From positions 1 through 64,000 of the forward strand of contig QGHH01000017.1 in assembly GCA_003640645.1 (NCBI GenBank): a stretch of 64,000 bases of DNA, written 5' to 3'. The notes under the pieces are model-generated. The model searched no databases, was not told the DNA's origin, and saw only the letters and a list, made by a program, of their open reading frames with translations. The translations under genes and the position numbers were made by a program. Source of the DNA: Fredinandcohnia aciditolerans (GTDB lineage Bacteria > Bacillota > Bacilli > Bacillales > Bacillaceae_L). Shown here piece by piece: positions 61,352 through 64,000 of this stretch (position 1 is its first letter; every line of letters starts with the position of its first letter).

Positions 61352-62437
61352 TTAAACCGAGATTTCCGATACGGAATTTTTATACGTAGCACGGTGAAGT
61401 TGCATCATATACCTCAGACATAGAAAAACTTCAACCACTATTAGCGTTAAAATGAGCCAAATACCAAAAGAAAGGACAAAATGCCGGATATGCAAAATAA
61501 TGGCGATATCTGTTTGAAGACGGAATGTAAATGTATCAAACATGGCAAAGGTAAAAATCCGACTCCACTGGGTGACATCGTAAATAAAAATTCCTTTTTT
61601 AATTCCAAAATCCTTAAGTCTTAAATAAAGTCGGATGATCTCAATTGTCTCAACAATTAAATAAAGAGCAAAGACGATAATCCAGACCGTGACGATGATA
61701 GTAGGATCAACATTTCCGGATACAATGCAGGCAATTCCGGATATGGACAAGGCCCCGTGGAGAATACAGTTTGTGTTATTCCAGTCATCCTTGATGGACC
61801 AGTTTTTTCGAATGTATCTTTTACCGATAAAATATATCCCAACACAATAAAAAAGGAAACCAATCATTAGCAAGGTTGTGTTCAAGTAGGTTGGTACATC
61901 AGGATATATGGTGTTTATTAAAAGAATTAATGATTGTGTACTAACTGTGGTTAGTAGTAGAATACCGTGAACCTTATGATAGGAATTGGTTTTGTGGATT
62001 TCGAAAAAGGCTACTATCGAGATAATTATATAAAATAGCCAGAAACCAAAATTCACAAGTGAGACGAGCATCGCTGGAATAAACCAATCGTTATAAATGT
62101 AAAGTAAAATCCCGCAAATGGAGGAAGCGGCTACCCAGGTTCCAATCCCAAATCGATTGATGGGATTTTTGATATGGAGTTCAATAAATTTTCCATTCCA
62201 TATGGTCAATCCTAAAGAAAAAAGAAATGACAGCCATAGTGTAATGTTGATCATCACAATAATTTCACTATAAACATTAAAGCCTGTCGTGAAATAGTTG
62301 GATAAAACCCCTCGAGTCATAATTCCAATCGCCATTACAACGGCTAATGTTGAAGTTTTAACGAAAAGATTTGTGTACTTAATATAGATAATTCCAATTA
62401 AAATGAGCAGTACCCATAACAAAAACAATATGATCAC
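61352..62437 (-). CDS. Polytopic membrane protein, function unknown
   Basis: A 361-residue protein with about ten hydrophobic helices separated by short charged loops, and few conserved polar residues visible. No transporter signature (no P-loop, no MFS or LysE motif) is recognised. The C-terminal end is a short basic tail. AAAAGGTGATC precedes the ATG on the minus strand. It follows a LysE gene on the same strand but is separated from it by a terminator, and precedes the DUF1906 gene. Confidence 0.65.
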   Translation of the reverse strand: MIILFLLWVLLILIGIIYIKYTNLFVKTSTLAVVMAIGIMTRGVLSNYFTTGFNVYSEIIVMINITLWLSFLFSLGLTIWNGKFIELHIKNPINRFGIGTWVAASSICGILLYIYNDWFIPAMLVSLVNFGFWLFYIIISIVAFFEIHKTNSYHKVHGILLLTTVSTQSLILLINTIYPDVPTYLNTTLLMIGFLFYCVGIYFIGKRYIRKNWSIKDDWNNTNCILHGALSISGIACIVSGNVDPTIIVTVWIIVFALYLIVETIEIIRLYLRLKDFGIKKGIFIYDVTQWSRIFTFAMFDTFTFRLQTDIAIILHIRHFVLSFGIWLILTLIVVEVFLCLRYMMQLHRATYKNSVSEISV

Positions 62438-62488
62438 CTTTTAAATCTAATTAATTACTAATCTATTTTACCATGTTATGCCTGAATG

Positions 62489-62519
62489 TGAAAAATCCGT
62501 TCAATGGATGAACGGATTT
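62489..62519 (-). terminator. Terminator of the LysE gene
   Basis: AAATCCGTTCA / TGAACGGATTT 11-base perfect arms, with TTTTT on the minus strand. Confidence 0.85.
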
Positions 62520-62529
62520 ATGTATGTTA

Positions 62530-63159
62530 TTAGATTCCAGTTTTAATGCCAAAGCCGACAAGGATTAAACCGGTTGATTTTTGGAATGCTTTGTTGAATT
62601 TCGGATTGTTGAACCACTTTTTTGCGTAATCAAGAATTGATACGAGGAGTAAAAACCAGACAATGGCAAGGATGGACATAATAAGGCCCATTATAATTAA
62701 TTGTTGATTTATGTTCTCCTTCAAATCAATAAACTGGGGCATGATTGTGATATATACGAGAACGGTCTTTGGATTAAGTATGTTACTAAGTAACCCTTGC
62801 AAAAATGATTCTTTATGATGCTTTTTTGTAGGTGTAACCTGATTCTTTGCTTGTTCTTGAAGTTCATTCAATGACAAGGAGCTTTTTGTGAAGAAGCTTT
62901 TGATTCCTAAATAGATTAAGAAGGCAGCACCTGCATATTTAATAAAACTAAACAGAAACACGGACTTTGCAATTACAACGGATAACCCAAGAACGGCAAT
63001 AAGTGTCCAAAAAGCGAGTCCCATCGACGTTCCAAGTAAAGTGTAGCGACCAGCTTTCGGACCGTATGTAAGTGTGTTTTTGATGATTAACATCGTGTCC
63101 ACTCCAGGAATTATAACCATCATAGCTGCAATTGGTAAATAGGCAATTAGGTTATCCAT
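62530..63159 (-). CDS. LysE/RhtB-family amino-acid exporter
   Basis: A 209-residue membrane protein with about six helices. The LysE motif GVDTMLIIKNTLTYGPKAG lies near the N terminus and KYAGAAFLIYLGIKS follows; NILNPKTVLVYI is the typical central motif. It exports amino acids or analogues; the specific one is unknown. It is divergent from a TrmB-type regulator, with an operator-like inverted repeat between them. Confidence 0.9.
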   Translation of the reverse strand: MDNLIAYLPIAAMMVIIPGVDTMLIIKNTLTYGPKAGRYTLLGTSMGLAFWTLIAVLGLSVVIAKSVFLFSFIKYAGAAFLIYLGIKSFFTKSSLSLNELQEQAKNQVTPTKKHHKESFLQGLLSNILNPKTVLVYITIMPQFIDLKENINQQLIIMGLIMSILAIVWFLLLVSILDYAKKWFNNPKFNKAFQKSTGLILVGFGIKTGI

Positions 63160-63195
63160 TTTCTGTAAAGACCTCCATATTTGTTTTAGTGACTA

Positions 63196-63223
63196 CTACA
63201 GTAACTACTTAAAGTTATTGTAG
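63196..63223. promoter_or_regulatory. Candidate operator between LysE and the TrmB-type regulator
   Basis: CTACAGTAACT (63196-63206) and AGTTATTGTAG (63213-63223) form an 11-base inverted repeat with one mismatch, centred between the divergent genes. Confidence 0.5.
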
Positions 63224-63300
63224 CAGAAATGATTGGAATGCATCAATACTTTTTGTTAGTATATTAGTTACAAAGGTAGCGACTAATTTGGAGGAAGTAA

Positions 63301-64000
63301 ATGGATAATATTTTTGATACCTTAAAAAATTTACATTTTACGGAGTATGAGGCGAAGGCATATTTAAGCTTATTGGAAGAATCTCCATTAACAGGCTATG
63401 CGGTTGCAAAAAATTCTGGTGTACCTCGTTCGAAAATTTATGAGGTATTGGACAATTTGGTCATGCGTGGCGATATATTGGTCAGTCCAGGTAATACACC
63501 ACAATATACGCCGGTTCCTGCCAAAGAACTGATCCGTAACCGTCGTACGAAGGCAGAGGAAAATTTTGATAAGGCAGAGAAGTTTTTTGAGAACTTTGAG
63601 CGTTCGGTTCATGATCGTGAAAATATTTGGAATATCACAGGAGATACAGAAATTCTTGATAAAGTACGGACATGTATTGAAGCAGCTAACAAACGAATTT
63701 TGTTAGAAGTATGGAAAGAGGAGTATGAGGTATTAGCAGATGATTTAAGAGCGGCTGCTAAAAGAGGTGTCAATGTTACGATTATAGCGTACGGAGAGGT
63801 TGAATCAGACTTTGCCAATGTGTATTTACATGATATGAGCCTGGATATTACGGAAGAATATGGCGGTAGATGGCTCGTATACAGTGGTGATGATTCAGAG
63901 GTCGTAGCTGGAATCGTGTCTTTAGGTAAAGATAGTCGCGCAGCTTGGACGATGCATGTTGGACTAGTCATGCCAATAACAGAGGTTATCATTCATGATT
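63301..64000 (+). CDS. TrmB-type transcriptional regulator (partial, runs off the window)
   Basis: At least 233 residues, cut by the window edge. The N-terminal winged helix (LHFTEYEAKAYLSLLEE, then SGVPRSKIYEVLDNL, residues 10-60) is the TrmB/sugar-specific regulator type. A helical linker (about 85-110) and a C-terminal domain with LLEVWKEEYEVL and a phospholipase-D-like fold follow. GGAGG lies upstream of the ATG. It is divergent from LysE and probably regulates it through the inverted repeat between them. Confidence 0.88.
   Translation, partial: MDNIFDTLKNLHFTEYEAKAYLSLLEESPLTGYAVAKNSGVPRSKIYEVLDNLVMRGDILVSPGNTPQYTPVPAKELIRNRRTKAEENFDKAEKFFENFERSVHDRENIWNITGDTEILDKVRTCIEAANKRILLEVWKEEYEVLADDLRAAAKRGVNVTIIAYGEVESDFANVYLHDMSLDITEEYGGRWLVYSGDDSEVVAGIVSLGKDSRAAWTMHVGLVMPITEVIIHD

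Overview
The window is chromosomal DNA of an AT-rich, endospore-forming Firmicute of the family Bacillaceae. The evidence is strong Shine-Dalgarno sites with many TTG and GTG starts, a SspL-type spore protein gene, a sigma-K-like promoter, and gene order that follows the Bacillus subtilis 168 ypbQ-to-ypmS segment: bpsA, bpsB(ypbQ), dynA(ypbR), ypbS, ypcP, sspL, ypdP, ypdQ, ypeP, ypeQ, cspD, ypgQ, ypgR, brxA(yphP), ypiP, ypjP, thyA, dfrA, yplQ, ilvA, ypmP, ypmQ, ypmR, ypmS. Strain-specific blocks interrupt this backbone. I saw no rRNA, tRNA, CRISPR array, integrase or transposase.

Layout. 1-2.5 kb: minus-strand operon for a ba3-type terminal oxidase (small subunit 2A, CuA subunit II, haem-copper subunit I). 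2.7-6.2 kb: small zinc-ribbon protein, a double P-loop ATPase behind a sigma-K-like promoter, and the type III polyketide pair bpsAB. 6.3-16.2 kb: dynA, small conserved genes, ypcP exonuclease, sspL, two RNase H-fold proteins, a queuosine-precursor transporter under a preQ1-I riboswitch, ypeQ and cspD. 16.3-25.3 kb: topB, a TetR/SCP2/methyltransferase unit with two matching operator-like palindromes, metA, fhs and a DegV protein. 25.4-33.6 kb: ypgQ with an ABC-F ATPase, an array of 154-bp tandem repeats, an NlpC/P60 endopeptidase, ypgR, brxA, ypiP and ypjP. 33.8-41.3 kb: a secreted lethal-factor/PPEP-like metalloprotease, thyA split by a 260-nt group I intron, dfrA, yplQ, ilvA, ypmP, a second DegV protein and a PCYCGC lipoprotein. 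41.4-47.3 kb: a highly structured non-coding element, an MFS exporter, and a five-gene operon joining sulfate activation and reduction (sat, cysC, cysH) to phosphosulfolactate synthase (yitD) and a histidine-type phosphatase. 47.3-56.7 kb: YitT protein, SCO1 (ypmQ), ykoP-ykoQ, ypmR-ypmS, a DUF2935 protein, an APH-fold kinase, an SRPBCC protein, aminopeptidase ampS and an HD hydrolase. 56.8-64 kb: a frameshifted AAA ATPase, hairpin repeats, padR-chrA, AIM24, a DUF1906 protein, a polytopic membrane protein, and LysE divergent from a TrmB-type regulator cut by the window edge.

How the genes work together. thyA and dfrA form the thymidylate/folate cycle, and fhs feeds one-carbon units into folate. 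The yitD operon would make the sulfite and phosphosulfolactate needed for the spore solute sulfolactate. bpsA makes alkylpyrones that bpsB methylates. Local regulators sit beside their likely targets: TetR with SCP2/methyltransferase, PadR with ChrA, TrmB-like with LysE.

The least ordinary features are non-coding: the thyA group I intron, a dispersed ~165-bp intergenic repeat present three times (21.6, 35.9 and 49.6 kb), the 154-bp tandem array at 28 kb, the folded element at 41.4 kb and the ~50-bp hairpin repeats at 57.6 kb. Family names rest on reading motifs and remembered synteny, not on database searches.
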